From contig NZ_BBZJ01000018.1 in the NCBI RefSeq assembly GCF_001417775.1, positions 331,942-395,941 on the forward strand: 64,000 nt of DNA. The letters run 5' to 3'. Numbering within the stretch: position 1 is the stretch's first letter; each line of letters starts with the position of its first letter. Positions 23,367 through 32,116 of the stretch are shown piece by piece. The position numbers were made by a program, and so were the translations under genes. This DNA is from Streptomyces sp. TP-A0356 (GTDB taxonomy: Bacteria > Actinomycetota > Actinomycetes > Streptomycetales > Streptomycetaceae). The notes under the pieces were generated by a model that ran no database searches, had not been told where the DNA came from, and saw only the letters and a list, made by a program, of their open reading frames with translations.

Positions 23367-25331
23367 GTGCGTATGCGCACCCTCACAGCCGCCACGACCC
23401 TGGCGGTCCTCTTCAGTTCGGCGGCGCTCGCCGCCGCACCCGCCTTCGCCGACTCCAGCCGGATCCTGCCGGTCACGTCGACCGGTGACATCGTGGTGGA
23501 CGGGGTCCACCAGCGGGTCTTCGTCAGCGACCCGAACGACGGCAAGATCGTCGTGACCGACTACAGCGGGACCGTCGTCAAGGAGGTCACGAACCTTCCG
23601 GGCGTGACCGGCCTCGAACTGTCCGCCGACTCCGGCACGTTGTACGCGGCCGTGCGGGACGCCGACGCGATCGCGGCGATCGACACGGCGACGGACACCG
23701 AGTCCGCGCGTTACCCGGTGGGCCACGGCCCGCTGAGCGTCGCGCTGGCGGGCGGCAAGCTCTGGTTCGGCTACGGCGCGGCCGCCCAGGGCAACCTCGG
23801 CTCGCTCGACCTCTCGGGCGGGCAGCCCGTGGTCGCTCTCGACCTGGACCGCAGCTGGTACAGCGCGCCGATCCTGGACGCCGCCCCGGGCTCCAACACG
23901 CTGGTGGCGGGCGCGGTCGGGCAGAGCCCGGTCGAACTGGCCTCGTACGACGTCTCGTCGGGCACCGTCACCCGCCTGGCGAGCACCCGGGACGCCGGCA
24001 GCAACCTCGGGGACATCAAGGTCACCCCGGACGGCCAGGACGTCATCGTGGCCAGCGGCGCCCCGTACTACCAGCAGGTGTTCAAGACCTCCGACCTCAC
24101 GGCGGACGGGAAGTACCCCACCAACCCCTATCCCAACGCGGTGGCCGTCGCCCCCGACGGCACGGTCGCGGGCGGCACCTTCTCGTGGTACGACCCCGAC
24201 GTCCATGTCTTCAAGCCCCACACCACGACCCCCGTCCGCCAGTACGACTTCCCGAACACGGGCAACACCAGCGGCTCGGACACCCTGGCGCCCCGGGGCC
24301 TGGCCTGGGCCCCGGACGAGAGCCGCCTGTTCGCGGTCTCCGAGAACAGCCAGGGCGTGTACTCGCTGCGCGTCCTGACCGACCCGGTCTTCTCCAGGCC
24401 GGTGCTGACGGTCGACGCGCCGTCCACCGCCACCCGTGGCAAGGCCCTCACCGTCAGCGGGGCGCTCACCGCGTCCGTGCCGCTGCCCGCCGGGACCCCG
24501 CTGACGGTCACCCGCACGGACACGGAGTCCCCGAACGGCACCTCGCTCGGCACCACGTCCCTCGGCGCCGACGGGAAGTTCTCCTTCACCGACACCCCGC
24601 CCGCGGGCGGCAAGGTCACCTACACGGTCACCTACGCAGGCGACGCCACCCACACCTCCGCCACGGCCTCCGACACCGTCGAGGTCTCCCGCACCGCGAC
24701 CACCGTGACGCTGAACAACGACGGCAAGGTGTACGGGTACGGCAAGGACGTGACCTTCACCGCGCACCTCGGCTCGACGTACAGGAACCGCACGGTCGAG
24801 ATCTGGGCCGACCCGTTCGGTTCCGACAAGCCGAACAAGCTGGTGAAGTCCGGCACGGTCAACCGGGACGGCAACCTGTCCGTCACCCTCCGCCTGACCC
24901 GCGACACCACCGTCACCGCGAGGTTCACGGGCGACGCCCGCTACCAGCCGAGGACGGCTACCAGCACCGTCCACGCGCAGGTACAGGTCTCCACGTCGGT
25001 CGGCGGCCACTACAAGACGAAGAACACCTGGGGCCAGACCTACTACTACTTCCACAAGTCCCATGACCCGCTGTTCACCACGACGATGACGGCCTACCCG
25101 GGCCGCAGCCAGAAGCTGGAGCTGCAGGTCTACTACCAGGGCACCTGGCACGACGCGGGCTCGCAGTACTTCAAGCTGAGCTCCACGGGCGTCTCCAAGG
25201 TCCGTCTCACCGGCACCCACGAGACCGGGTACCGCTTCCGCGTCCGCTCCTCGTACTACAACGCGACCTCGGGCGACACGGTGAACTCGACGACGCACGG
25301 GGCGTGGCGGTACTTCCTCTTCACCAGCTGA
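23367..25331 (+). CDS. Secreted beta-propeller protein with Ig-like repeats
   Basis: The 654-residue exported protein has a signal peptide with cleavage after A-F-A near residue 28. Residues about 35-340 form YVTN/SMP-30-like propeller repeats, each with L-Y-A-A-V, V-F-V-S-D-P or similar blades. Residues about 350-540 hold two Ig-like or bacterial-Ig (Big3-type) repeats, rich in Thr and Val. The C-terminal 110 residues are Tyr-rich (T-Y-Y-Y-F-H-K) with a jelly-roll look. No catalytic motif, LPXTG or membrane anchor is visible, so it is probably released or wall-associated. The GTG start at 23367 lies directly before the signal peptide. The function is unknown; carbohydrate or surface binding is the usual guess. 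Confidence 0.82.
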   Translation: MRMRTLTAATTLAVLFSSAALAAAPAFADSSRILPVTSTGDIVVDGVHQRVFVSDPNDGKIVVTDYSGTVVKEVTNLPGVTGLELSADSGTLYAAVRDADAIAAIDTATDTESARYPVGHGPLSVALAGGKLWFGYGAAAQGNLGSLDLSGGQPVVALDLDRSWYSAPILDAAPGSNTLVAGAVGQSPVELASYDVSSGTVTRLASTRDAGSNLGDIKVTPDGQDVIVASGAPYYQQVFKTSDLTADGKYPTNPYPNAVAVAPDGTVAGGTFSWYDPDVHVFKPHTTTPVRQYDFPNTGNTSGSDTLAPRGLAWAPDESRLFAVSENSQGVYSLRVLTDPVFSRPVLTVDAPSTATRGKALTVSGALTASVPLPAGTPLTVTRTDTESPNGTSLGTTSLGADGKFSFTDTPPAGGKVTYTVTYAGDATHTSATASDTVEVSRTATTVTLNNDGKVYGYGKDVTFTAHLGSTYRNRTVEIWADPFGSDKPNKLVKSGTVNRDGNLSVTLRLTRDTTVTARFTGDARYQPRTATSTVHAQVQVSTSVGGHYKTKNTWGQTYYYFHKSHDPLFTTTMTAYPGRSQKLELQVYYQGTWHDAGSQYFKLSSTGVSKVRLTGTHETGYRFRVRSSYYNATSGDTVNSTTHGAWRYFLFTS

Positions 25332-25353
25332 CGACCCGTGCGGCCGTGCACCG

Positions 25354-26673
25354 TCACGGCTGGGTCTGAAGCTGCTGGAGGCGGCGAAGGTGCTCCTGGA
25401 CATGGGTCAGGGCACCTTCGCGGCGGCCCGGCACCCGTTGCCTCAAGTCGGCGAGCGCGGGGCCCAGTTCACGGGCCCGTGCCGTATCGCGCATCCGGCC
25501 CCACTGGTGGTGGGCGCGGTCGACGGCCGCCTCCACCGCCGGGAGCCCGGGGGGCTGACCGGCCGCCAGGCGGACGGTGGCGACCGCCAGCCAGGCCTCA
25601 CAGCTGCGGTCGGCATCGCCCGCGAGCATCGCGAGGTCGGCGCGGACCTCCATCCAGTGGAGAGCCTCCTCGGAGCCGGAGCCGTGCTCCCGCAGCGCGG
25701 CCCGCTCCCACTGCGCCGCGAGATCGGCCGCCTCCGCGTGCCGGCCGTCCTGCACGGCGGCGGTGAGCGCGGCGTGCGGATCCGGGGCCGCCGGGGCGGT
25801 GGCCCGGGGCGGTACGGAGGCCAGGGGCGGTACGGGGGCTAGGGGCGGTACGGAGACCAGGGGCGGTACGGAGACCAAAGGCGGTACGGGGGCCCGGGGC
25901 GGTACGGAGACCAGGGGCGGTACGGAGGCCGGAGCCGCCTGCTGTGCCGGCATTGTCCCCGGGGCCTGCGACGGCCGGGGACTCCCAGGGGCCGCCGGCG
26001 CCCCCGGGGTGTGCCAACCCCGGGCCGGGGCCGGGGGGTTGAGGGGCGGGGACAGGACGATGTCCCCCTGCCCGCCGGTCTCCGCGTACGCCCGGGTCAG
26101 CGTCTGCTGGTGGAGGGTCGCCGGGTCCGGGCGGTGGCCGCTGCGCAGGATCGTCGCCAGCGCCTTCATGTACACCGGGGCCGCCAGCGCGCGGCGCGGC
26201 GGCGGTGGGGCGAGGCGGCCGTAGAGCGGGACGGCGGGACCGCAGTCCAGGGGGTTGGCGTACAGGTGCTGCCAGGTCTCCGGGTCCGCGTGCAGGTCCG
26301 CGAACACCGTCGTCGTACCGGGCGGGCGCAGCCGCAGTTCCTCGCGGATCCAGTGCCAGGGGAAGCCCGTGTAGCGGACCGTGGCCGGGGTGGTGCGGGC
26401 CAGCGCCAGGTGCGGCAGGCGCTGGCGGCGGTCGAGCTGGAGCTGTCCGGTCAGGAACACCGTCAGCGGCCCGGGGGCGGTCGCGGCGGCCCGCAGCCGG
26501 GTCAGCACGGCCTGCGGCTCCAGCGGGTCGACGAGTTCGACGACGTTGGCCGTGTCCGTGCCCGACAGCACCGGCGGGGCGACGGCCGCGAGCACCGGGA
26601 GCACGGACGCCGCGTCCACCAGACACCCCTTGCCCGCGGGCGAGGCCGCGAGCAGCAGCACGGTTCCGGGCAT
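25354..26673 (-). CDS. Hypothetical Streptomyces protein with VPP repeat linker
   Basis: The 439-residue cytosolic protein is one I do not recognise by family. The N-terminal 190 residues form an alternating alpha/beta domain (V-L-L-L-A-A-S-P-A-G start, then T-V-F-L-T-G-Q-L, F-A-D-L-H-A-D-P), reminiscent of caspase-like or other Rossmann folds but without a visible catalytic His-Cys pair. A Pro-rich linker (about 205-300) contains repeated V-P-P-L-V-S type units coded by 18-bp tandem repeats. The C-terminal 140 residues are helical and TPR-like, with E-A-A-D-L-A-A-Q-W-E. This layout suggests a protein-interaction scaffold. It is convergent with the secreted propeller gene. Confidence 0.7.
   Translation of the reverse strand: MPGTVLLLAASPAGKGCLVDAASVLPVLAAVAPPVLSGTDTANVVELVDPLEPQAVLTRLRAAATAPGPLTVFLTGQLQLDRRQRLPHLALARTTPATVRYTGFPWHWIREELRLRPPGTTTVFADLHADPETWQHLYANPLDCGPAVPLYGRLAPPPPRRALAAPVYMKALATILRSGHRPDPATLHQQTLTRAYAETGGQGDIVLSPPLNPPAPARGWHTPGAPAAPGSPRPSQAPGTMPAQQAAPASVPPLVSVPPRAPVPPLVSVPPLVSVPPLAPVPPLASVPPRATAPAAPDPHAALTAAVQDGRHAEAADLAAQWERAALREHGSGSEEALHWMEVRADLAMLAGDADRSCEAWLAVATVRLAAGQPPGLPAVEAAVDRAHHQWGRMRDTARARELGPALADLRQRVPGRREGALTHVQEHLRRLQQLQTQP
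25804..25929 (-). repeat. Seven tandem 18-bp repeats coding VPP motifs
   Basis: Units of the type CAGGGGCGGTACGGAGAC start every 18 bases from 25804 to 25912, with a few substitutions. Each encodes six residues of a V-P-P-x-x-x pattern on the minus strand, so length changes would stay in frame. Confidence 0.85.
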
Positions 26674-26800
26674 CGTTCCCTCCCCGATCGATCACTTACG
26701 GCAGCACGGTAACCGCTGCGCCTGCAAAGGGGCGACGGAGGGAGAGCAAACGCCCGCCTATGGCACGGGTTGTGCGGCAGAGGGGTGAGACGACGGGGTG

Positions 26801-27375
26801 TCAGGGATCTGCCCGGGCCTCGGTCGTGAGTGGGCGTCGTACCGCGAAGATCGTGGTGTCGTCCTGGAGGTGGCCGCCGCAGTGGCGCAGCGTGCCGTCG
26901 CGGACGAGACGCACCAGACGGCCGGGCTCGGCGACGCCCGGGTCCTCGGCGACCACGCGGGCCACCCACTCCCGCAGCGGGAAGAACTCCCCCGCGGCGT
27001 CCCGTGCCTCCAGCACCCCGTCCAGGGGCAGTGGTCCTCGATCTCGTACGAGACGACGGCCAGGACGGCGGTGGTGATCGTGCCCCGCAGCCCGCAGATC
27101 GCGGCCGCGATACCGGGGACCAGCACGACCCAGGAGATGGTCCGGAACTGGCCGCTCGTGTTCCAGTCGAGCGCGGCGATGGCGACGAGCAGCACGAGCG
27201 GCGGCAGACAGGCGACACTGCGGCCGCGCACACGCAGCGGATGGGCCCGCCTGCTCAGCGCCTCGGCCCCCGTGGAGTGGAGGAGGCGGGCATGCCCTGG
27301 CGCCGCGTCCTCCCTCAGGCCCTCCTCCGGCCGGTCGCGGGGTGGTGGGTCGTGGGGTGGTGGCGTGGCGGGCAC
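26801..27375 (-). pseudogene. Internally deleted membrane PP2C/SpoIIE phosphatase
   Basis: In one frame (27375 to about 27030) the sequence encodes the N-terminal part of a membrane PP2C protein: Arg-rich start, then hydrophobic helices C-L-P-P-L-V-L-L-V-A-I-A-A-L and V-L-V-P-G-I-A-A-A-I. In another frame, from about 27025 to the stop at 26801, it encodes the C-terminal end of a SpoIIE-type phosphatase: D-G-V-L-E-A-R-D, F-P-L-R-E-W-V, H-C-G-G-H-L-Q-D-D-T-T-I and a short end. The roughly 180 residues with the catalytic core (including GGDWYD and GDVxGHG) are missing, and the joint is out of frame. The gene must be non-functional. It lies 20 bp downstream of the NAD(P)-binding gene. Confidence 0.78.
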
Positions 27376-27395
27376 CCGCGTCGCGGTCCGTTCGG

Positions 27396-28031
27396 TCAGT
27401 AGGCGACCGACGTGCGGGCGCGCGGATGCGCGCCCTCCTCCAGTTCGTCCAGGAACGCGGCCGCGTAGTCCTCGGCGCTGATCCGGCTGGTGCCGTCCGC
27501 GTCGGTGAGCAGCAGGTCGTCGCCCACCCGGAAACGGCCCGTGCGCTCACCGGGGCCGATCTCGGCGGCGGGGGAGATGTACGTCCAGTCCAGGTCGTCG
27601 ACCGTGCGGTAGTACTCCAGGGCCGCGCGGTGGGCGAGCGCCTCGGGCACGAGGGACTCGGGGAAGCCGGGCTGGTCGACCAGCTCCCGGCCGGGAGCGA
27701 CCTCCAGGCTGCCGGCGCCGCCGACCACGACGAGCCGTCGCACACCGGCGTCGCGTGTGCCCCGCACCAGAGCGCGGTTGAGGGCGAGGAACGGCTCCGT
27801 CGGCTCCGAACCGTCCCGGGGCGGTCCGCACGCGCTCGCCACCGCGTCCGCCCCGGCCGCCAGCGCGGCGACCCGCGCCGGATCCGAGGCGTCGGCCGCG
27901 GCGCCGGTCACCCCGGGCACCGGTGACCGGCCCGAGCGGCTCACGGCAGTGACCTGATGCCCGCGCCGTGCCGCCTCCGCTGCGATCCGGCTGCCCACCA
28001 TCCCCGTCGCCCCGAACAGCACGATCCTCAT
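27396..28031 (-). CDS. NAD(P)H-binding atypical SDR protein
   Basis: The protein has 211 residues. The N-terminal Rossmann motif is G-A-T-G-M-V-G at residues 8-14. R-G-H-Q-V-T-A-V-S-R-S-G follows, and R-L-V-V-V-G-G-A-G-S-L sits near residue 105; no catalytic YxxxK is seen. This is the NmrA/YwnB-like group of atypical SDRs, often annotated as NAD(P)-dependent oxidoreductases, with roles from quinone reduction to redox sensing. The ATG at 28031 starts directly before the Rossmann motif; the longer open frame upstream is not needed. The gene is probably transcribed alone. Confidence 0.85.
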   Translation of the reverse strand: MRIVLFGATGMVGSRIAAEAARRGHQVTAVSRSGRSPVPGVTGAAADASDPARVAALAAGADAVASACGPPRDGSEPTEPFLALNRALVRGTRDAGVRRLVVVGGAGSLEVAPGRELVDQPGFPESLVPEALAHRAALEYYRTVDDLDWTYISPAAEIGPGERTGRFRVGDDLLLTDADGTSRISAEDYAAAFLDELEEGAHPRARTSVAY

Positions 28032-28135
28032 GAGGCCCAGCGAAACACGGCCCCCCGGCCTGTGCATCCCGACTTGCCGGCCGCCCCTGCCAGGTGTGCT
28101 CTGGAGGGCAGGGGCGAGGAGGAAGGAGTGCTCCG

Positions 28136-28606
28136 ATGGCTCATGCGGCACCCGCGTCAGGGACACCACGCACGCCCGTCACCCCATCCCCCGGGCCCGG
28201 CGGGGCCTACCGCCCGCCCGACGTCTTCGACGAGCGGACGCACGCCGTGGCACGGGTGGCGGTGCCCGTCGTCCTCGGGCTGGTCTACGGCTACTGGGCC
28301 GCGGCGATGCGGCGCGACGCCGGTCCCATCACCGGCTGGAACCTGCTGTTCGGTTTCGTGTGCGCGATCGTGTTCGCGGCCGTGTGCACCGGCCTGCTCA
28401 TGGTGACGCCGCGGCTGCGGCGCGAGTTGCACGCGGTGCTGTGGGCGGCGTTCGCGGGCATCGCGCTCGGCTTCCTGTACAGCCAGACCGGTGAGAGCGT
28501 GCTGCGCGCGATCGGCATCGCGCTCGCGGTCGCCGTGGCCGTGTTCGTGTCCGCCTTCTACCGCTACTACACACACGAGGACGCGGAGGGACACCGGTTC
28601 GGCTGA
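28136..28606 (+). CDS. Hypothetical four-helix membrane protein
   Basis: The 156-residue protein has a polar N terminus (about 35 residues, Pro/Ala-rich) and then four hydrophobic helices (about 41-57, 70-92, 101-118 and 123-141). It ends in Y-R-Y-Y-T-H-E-D and a charged tail. No motif allows a function call. GGAAGGAG lies just before the ATG. It is divergent from the NAD(P)-binding gene and is followed by a terminator hairpin, so it is probably monocistronic. Confidence 0.75.
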   Translation: MAHAAPASGTPRTPVTPSPGPGGAYRPPDVFDERTHAVARVAVPVVLGLVYGYWAAAMRRDAGPITGWNLLFGFVCAIVFAAVCTGLLMVTPRLRRELHAVLWAAFAGIALGFLYSQTGESVLRAIGIALAVAVAVFVSAFYRYYTHEDAEGHRFG

Positions 28607-28678
28607 CCACCGGTCAGCCTTCCTTCCCGGCGCACCAGGACCGGCGGCCCCAGTCGGAGAGGACCGGCCCCGGCGCAC

Positions 28679-28717
28679 GAGACCCCGGCGCGACGGCCAC
28701 GCCGACGCCGGGGCCTC
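28679..28717 (+). terminator. Terminator after the four-helix membrane protein
   Basis: A 12-bp stem with one mismatch (28679-28690 and 28706-28717), built around CCCCGGCG/CGCCGGGG, lies 70 bp after the stop. Confidence 0.65.
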
Positions 28718-28821
28718 ATGCGTCTCCCTCACTCACCCCGCCACCCGGGATCCCGGTCCCGGGGGCCGGTCGAGGAGCCTGAGCCCGTTCCTCTCCCCAC
28801 CACCAGATAACACCCGTTCGG

Positions 28822-29841
28822 GTGAACCCTCCACCGGAGAGCACGGCCCCGCCCGCCGCCGCTCACCCATCGGATCGTCGTATCCACCCATTTGCAGGCG
28901 GTCGGCTCGCCGTCCGCGCGCGAACGCGTTTCGCTGATGGCGTGTCTCGACGTGTACGGAGCATGCTCTCCGCCGTGCTGATCGGCCTCGCCTGTCTGCT
29001 CACACCGCTGGGCGTCCTCGCCGCATGGGCGAAGTACGGAATCGAGGACGGCGCCCGCTACGCCGCCACCACCGCCCCGCTGGCCTCCGACGCCCTGGTG
29101 CGGGACGCCATCGCCAGCGCCGTCACCGACGGCATCATGCGCACCGTGCACGTCCGGCAGCCCCTGGAGGGCTCCGTGCACGCGTTCGTCCATGACGCGG
29201 TGCGGTCGTTCACCGGCACCGAGGCCTTCCGCTCCGCCTGGGACACCGCGAACCTCTCCGCCCACGACGCCGTGATGCGTGCCCTGCGCGACGACGGCGA
29301 CCGGCCCGTCACGATCGACCTCGCCCCCGCCACCGAGCGCCTGAAGCGGCAACTCGCCGACGAGCACGTACCGTTCGCCACCCGCATCCCGGTCGCGCAC
29401 CGGCAGATCACCCTGCTGCAGTCGGAGGACCTGACGAAGCTCCGGAAGGGGTTCCACGTGCTCGAAGTCACCGGCTTCTGGCTCCCCGTCGCCTCGGCCT
29501 GCTTCGCCCTGACCGGCATCCTGCTGTCCCTGTACCGCCGCCGGGCCGTGCTGGCGACCGGACTGGGCACGGCGCTGGGCGCAGGGCTGCTCGCCGTGGC
29601 GATCGCGGTGGGCCGCCGGATGACGCTGGATGACCTCCCGGCGGGCGTCTCGCACCCCGCCGCGGGAGCGGTCTACGACGCGCTCACCGAGACGCTCCGC
29701 ATGGTCTCCTGGATCCTGCTGGGGCTCGGTCTCGCGGTGGCTCTGGGCGCCTGGCTCACGCGCCGGTACGTGCGACGGCGGCGAGCGTCCGCAGCGCCCG
29801 CGCCAGCTGCGGCGGAGGAGCCGACGCGAGTCCAAGCCTGA
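28822..29841 (+). CDS. Hypothetical membrane protein with large extracytoplasmic domain
   Basis: The gene encodes 339 residues (shorter if the ATG at 28963 is used). A Pro/Arg-rich cytoplasmic start precedes one helix (about 50-68). A charged, His-containing domain (about 70-210) should lie outside the cell. Three further helices (about 215-235, 240-260 and 290-310) and an Arg/Ala-rich end follow. The architecture (helix, large outside domain, three helices) resembles several Streptomyces integral membrane proteins without a named family. The GTG at 28822 has no ribosome site and neither does the ATG. Its last 86 bases overlap the 3' end of the convergent MocR gene. Confidence 0.65.
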   Translation: MNPPPESTAPPAAAHPSDRRIHPFAGGRLAVRARTRFADGVSRRVRSMLSAVLIGLACLLTPLGVLAAWAKYGIEDGARYAATTAPLASDALVRDAIASAVTDGIMRTVHVRQPLEGSVHAFVHDAVRSFTGTEAFRSAWDTANLSAHDAVMRALRDDGDRPVTIDLAPATERLKRQLADEHVPFATRIPVAHRQITLLQSEDLTKLRKGFHVLEVTGFWLPVASACFALTGILLSLYRRRAVLATGLGTALGAGLLAVAIAVGRRMTLDDLPAGVSHPAAGAVYDALTETLRMVSWILLGLGLAVALGAWLTRRYVRRRRASAAPAPAAAEEPTRVQA

Positions 29842-31096
29842 CGCAGTCCGCGGCGGCGCCCTCCGCCCCGCGCCCGTCCACCGCGAAGGCGGGCCCCGGC
29901 GTCACCGCGATCCCGTGCCGGGCCGCGGCCGCCACGAACACGTCCGCGCGCCACGGCCGGGGCAGCTGCCACCAGGCGAAGTAGGCCCGTGGATCGGCCC
30001 GTACGGCGAAGCCGTCGAGGTGCTCCGCGACCAGGAGCTGCCGTGCGTGCGCATCCGCCCGTTTCGCCTCGACCAACCGCGCCACGGTCCCGTCCCCGAT
30101 CCACCGCACCGCCGCCTCCAGCGCGAACCGCCCCGCCGTCCACCCGCCCGACCGCAGCGCTCCGGCCGCCTCCTCGCCGCGTCCCTCGGGTGTCACGAGG
30201 AACCCGACGGTGAGGCCGGGCGCGACCCGCTTGGACAGCCCGTCGACGACGTATGTGCGTTCGGGTGCGGAGGCCGCCAAAGGCTCGTCGCCCTCCTGCC
30301 CGCACAGGAACGACCAGATGCGGTCCTCGATGACCGGCAGGCCCAGATCCCGTACCCTCTCGGCCAGTTGCGCCCTGCGCTGCCGCCCCGTCGTCACCGA
30401 GGTGGGGTTGTGCAGCGCCGGCTGGACGTACACCGCGGACAGCGGCGTCGAGCGGTGCGCGGCGGCGAGGGCGTCGGGGCGCAGGCCCTGGTCGTCCGTG
30501 GCGAGCGGGACCAGAACCAGGCCGAGGCGCGCCGCGATCTCCTTGACCAGCGGATACGTCAGCCATTCGACGCCGACGCGACCTCCGGGCCGGACGAGGG
30601 CGGCGAGGGCGCCCGCGATGGCCTGGCGTGCGTTGCCGGCGAACAGCAGCCGGTCCGGGGCCGGGCGCCAGCCGCCCGTGGCGAGGAGTCCCGCGGCGGC
30701 CTCGCGCGCGGCGGGCGTGCCCGCGGCGGGCGCCGTGCCGGTCGCCTCCGCGAGGACGTCGGGCCGCAGCAGCGGCGCGAGCCCGGCCGCCAGCAGCTCC
30801 GGCTGACCGGGCGCGGAAGGGTAGTTGAGCTCCAGGTTGACGGGCGCCGTCGTCGCCGCTTCGGCGAGCGCACGCCCGGACGGCACCGGCGAGGCCCGGA
30901 CGAAGGTGCCCCGGCCCACCTCACCGACCACGAGGCCGCGCCGCACCAGCTCGCCGTACACCCGCCCCGCCGTCGACGCCGCGATCCCGCGCCGTCGCGC
31001 GAACACCCGCTGCGGCGGCAGCCGGTCCCCCGGCCCGAGCCGTCCCGCGGCGATGTCCGCGGCGATCCGGTCGGCGATGCTCCGGTAGTCCTCCAT
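29756..31096 (-). CDS. MocR-type regulator: GntR HTH fused to PLP aminotransferase domain
   Basis: The 446-residue fusion has a GntR winged helix (about 1-70, with I-A-A-G-R-L-G-P-G-D-R-L-P-P-Q-R and S-T-A-G-R-V-Y) and then a fold-type I aminotransferase-like domain (about 90-440). The domain contains G-N-A-R-Q-A, N-P-T-S near residue 225 and the PLP lysine in D-G-L-S-K-R-V-A-P-G near residue 285. MocR proteins bind PLP and sometimes an amino acid and usually control a divergent gene. Here the neighbour is an alpha/beta hydrolase starting 74 bp away, and ATTGCAC direct repeats lie between them. Its 3' end overlaps the convergent membrane gene by 86 bp. Confidence 0.9.
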   Translation of the reverse strand: MEDYRSIADRIAADIAAGRLGPGDRLPPQRVFARRRGIAASTAGRVYGELVRRGLVVGEVGRGTFVRASPVPSGRALAEAATTAPVNLELNYPSAPGQPELLAAGLAPLLRPDVLAEATGTAPAAGTPAAREAAAGLLATGGWRPAPDRLLFAGNARQAIAGALAALVRPGGRVGVEWLTYPLVKEIAARLGLVLVPLATDDQGLRPDALAAAHRSTPLSAVYVQPALHNPTSVTTGRQRRAQLAERVRDLGLPVIEDRIWSFLCGQEGDEPLAASAPERTYVVDGLSKRVAPGLTVGFLVTPEGRGEEAAGALRSGGWTAGRFALEAAVRWIGDGTVARLVEAKRADAHARQLLVAEHLDGFAVRADPRAYFAWWQLPRPWRADVFVAAAARHGIAVTPGPAFAVDGRGAEGAAADCVRLGLASAPPPQLARALRTLAAVARTGA

Positions 31097-31109
31097 CGCC
31101 CTCCCTTGG

Positions 31110-31139
31110 ATTGCACGGAGAGCAAAGATCTTATTGCAC
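31110..31139. promoter_or_regulatory. Candidate MocR operator: direct ATTGCAC repeats
   Basis: ATTGCAC occurs at 31110-31116 and again at 31133-31139, 23 bases apart, between the divergent MocR and hydrolase genes. The first copy is also half of TTGC-N7-GCAA (31111-31125). MocR regulators typically bind direct repeats. The second TTGCAC could serve as minus-35 for the hydrolase, with TAGGGT at 31157-31162 as minus-10. Confidence 0.5.
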
Positions 31140-31169
31140 CGACCAGTTGCCCGCCCTAGGGTCATGCTC

Positions 31170-31949
31170 ATGGCATCCTTCCTGGCGTACGAGGACAAAG
31201 GCACCGATATGGGCCGACTGCCGCTCGTCCTCGTCCACGGCCACCCCTTCGACCGCACGATGTGGGCCCCGCAGCTCACGGAGTTCCCCCGCACGCGCCG
31301 TGTCATCGCCCCGGACCTGCGCGGCTACGGCGCCTCCCCGGTCGTCGCCGGCGTCACCCCGCTGCGGACGTTCGCCGACGACATCGCGGCCCTCCTCGAC
31401 GACCTGGGCGTGGACCGCTTCGTCCTCGCCGGGCTCTCCATGGGCGGCCAGATCGCCATGGAGTGCTGGGCCCGGTTCCCGGACCGGATCGCCGGGCTGG
31501 TCCTCGCGGACACGTTCGCCGCCGCGGAGACCGACGAAGGCCGGCAGGGCCGGTACGCGACGGCGGACCGGCTGCTGCGCGAGGGCATGCGCGGCTACGC
31601 CGACGAGGTGCTGCACCGGATGGTCGCGCCGTACGCCGACGCGGACGTGGCGACGCACGTCCACCGCATGATGACGGCGACCTCGCCGGAGGGCGCGGCA
31701 GCGGCCCTGCGCGGCCGGGCCGAGCGCCCCGACTACCGCGACCTGCTCACCCGCGTCACGGTCCCGGCCCTGGTCGTGGTGGGCGAGGACGACACGTACA
31801 CGCCGGTCGCGGACGCCCGGGCCCTGCAGGCGGCGCTCCCCGACGCCACGCTGCACGTCGTGGCGGGCGCGGCGCACCTGCCGAACCTGGAGCGGCCGGA
31901 GGAGTTCAACCGGGCGCTGGGGGAGTTCCTGGAGCGGGTGGACGCCTGA
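31170..31949 (+). CDS. Alpha/beta-fold hydrolase, divergent from MocR
   Basis: The hydrolase has 259 residues. The oxyanion motif is H-G-H-P-F near residue 25, the nucleophile elbow G-L-S-M-G-G near residue 91, an Asp in V-G-E-D-D-T-Y near residue 208, and the His in G-A-A-H-L-P-N near residue 236. The triad is complete. Close relatives are often named 3-oxoadipate enol-lactonase-like or non-heme chloroperoxidase-like, but the substrate is not clear. Two ATGs (31164 and 31170) follow a minus-10-like TAGGGT by only a few bases with no ribosome site, so the mRNA is probably leaderless. Control by the divergent MocR protein is likely. Confidence 0.87.
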   Translation: MASFLAYEDKGTDMGRLPLVLVHGHPFDRTMWAPQLTEFPRTRRVIAPDLRGYGASPVVAGVTPLRTFADDIAALLDDLGVDRFVLAGLSMGGQIAMECWARFPDRIAGLVLADTFAAAETDEGRQGRYATADRLLREGMRGYADEVLHRMVAPYADADVATHVHRMMTATSPEGAAAALRGRAERPDYRDLLTRVTVPALVVVGEDDTYTPVADARALQAALPDATLHVVAGAAHLPNLERPEEFNRALGEFLERVDA

Positions 31950-32116
31950 CGGTCCCGACATCTGCGGGCCGCCCCCGACATGTGCGGGCCGCCCCCGGTC
32001 CCTGCGGGCCACGTACCCCGGCGTCACCCGTTCGGCCCGTTCCACCGGGCGACCCCCCGGCCCGCCGGGTGAACCTGCGGATGAAACGGACGAACGGTCC
32101 CGAGGAGGCGACCCCC

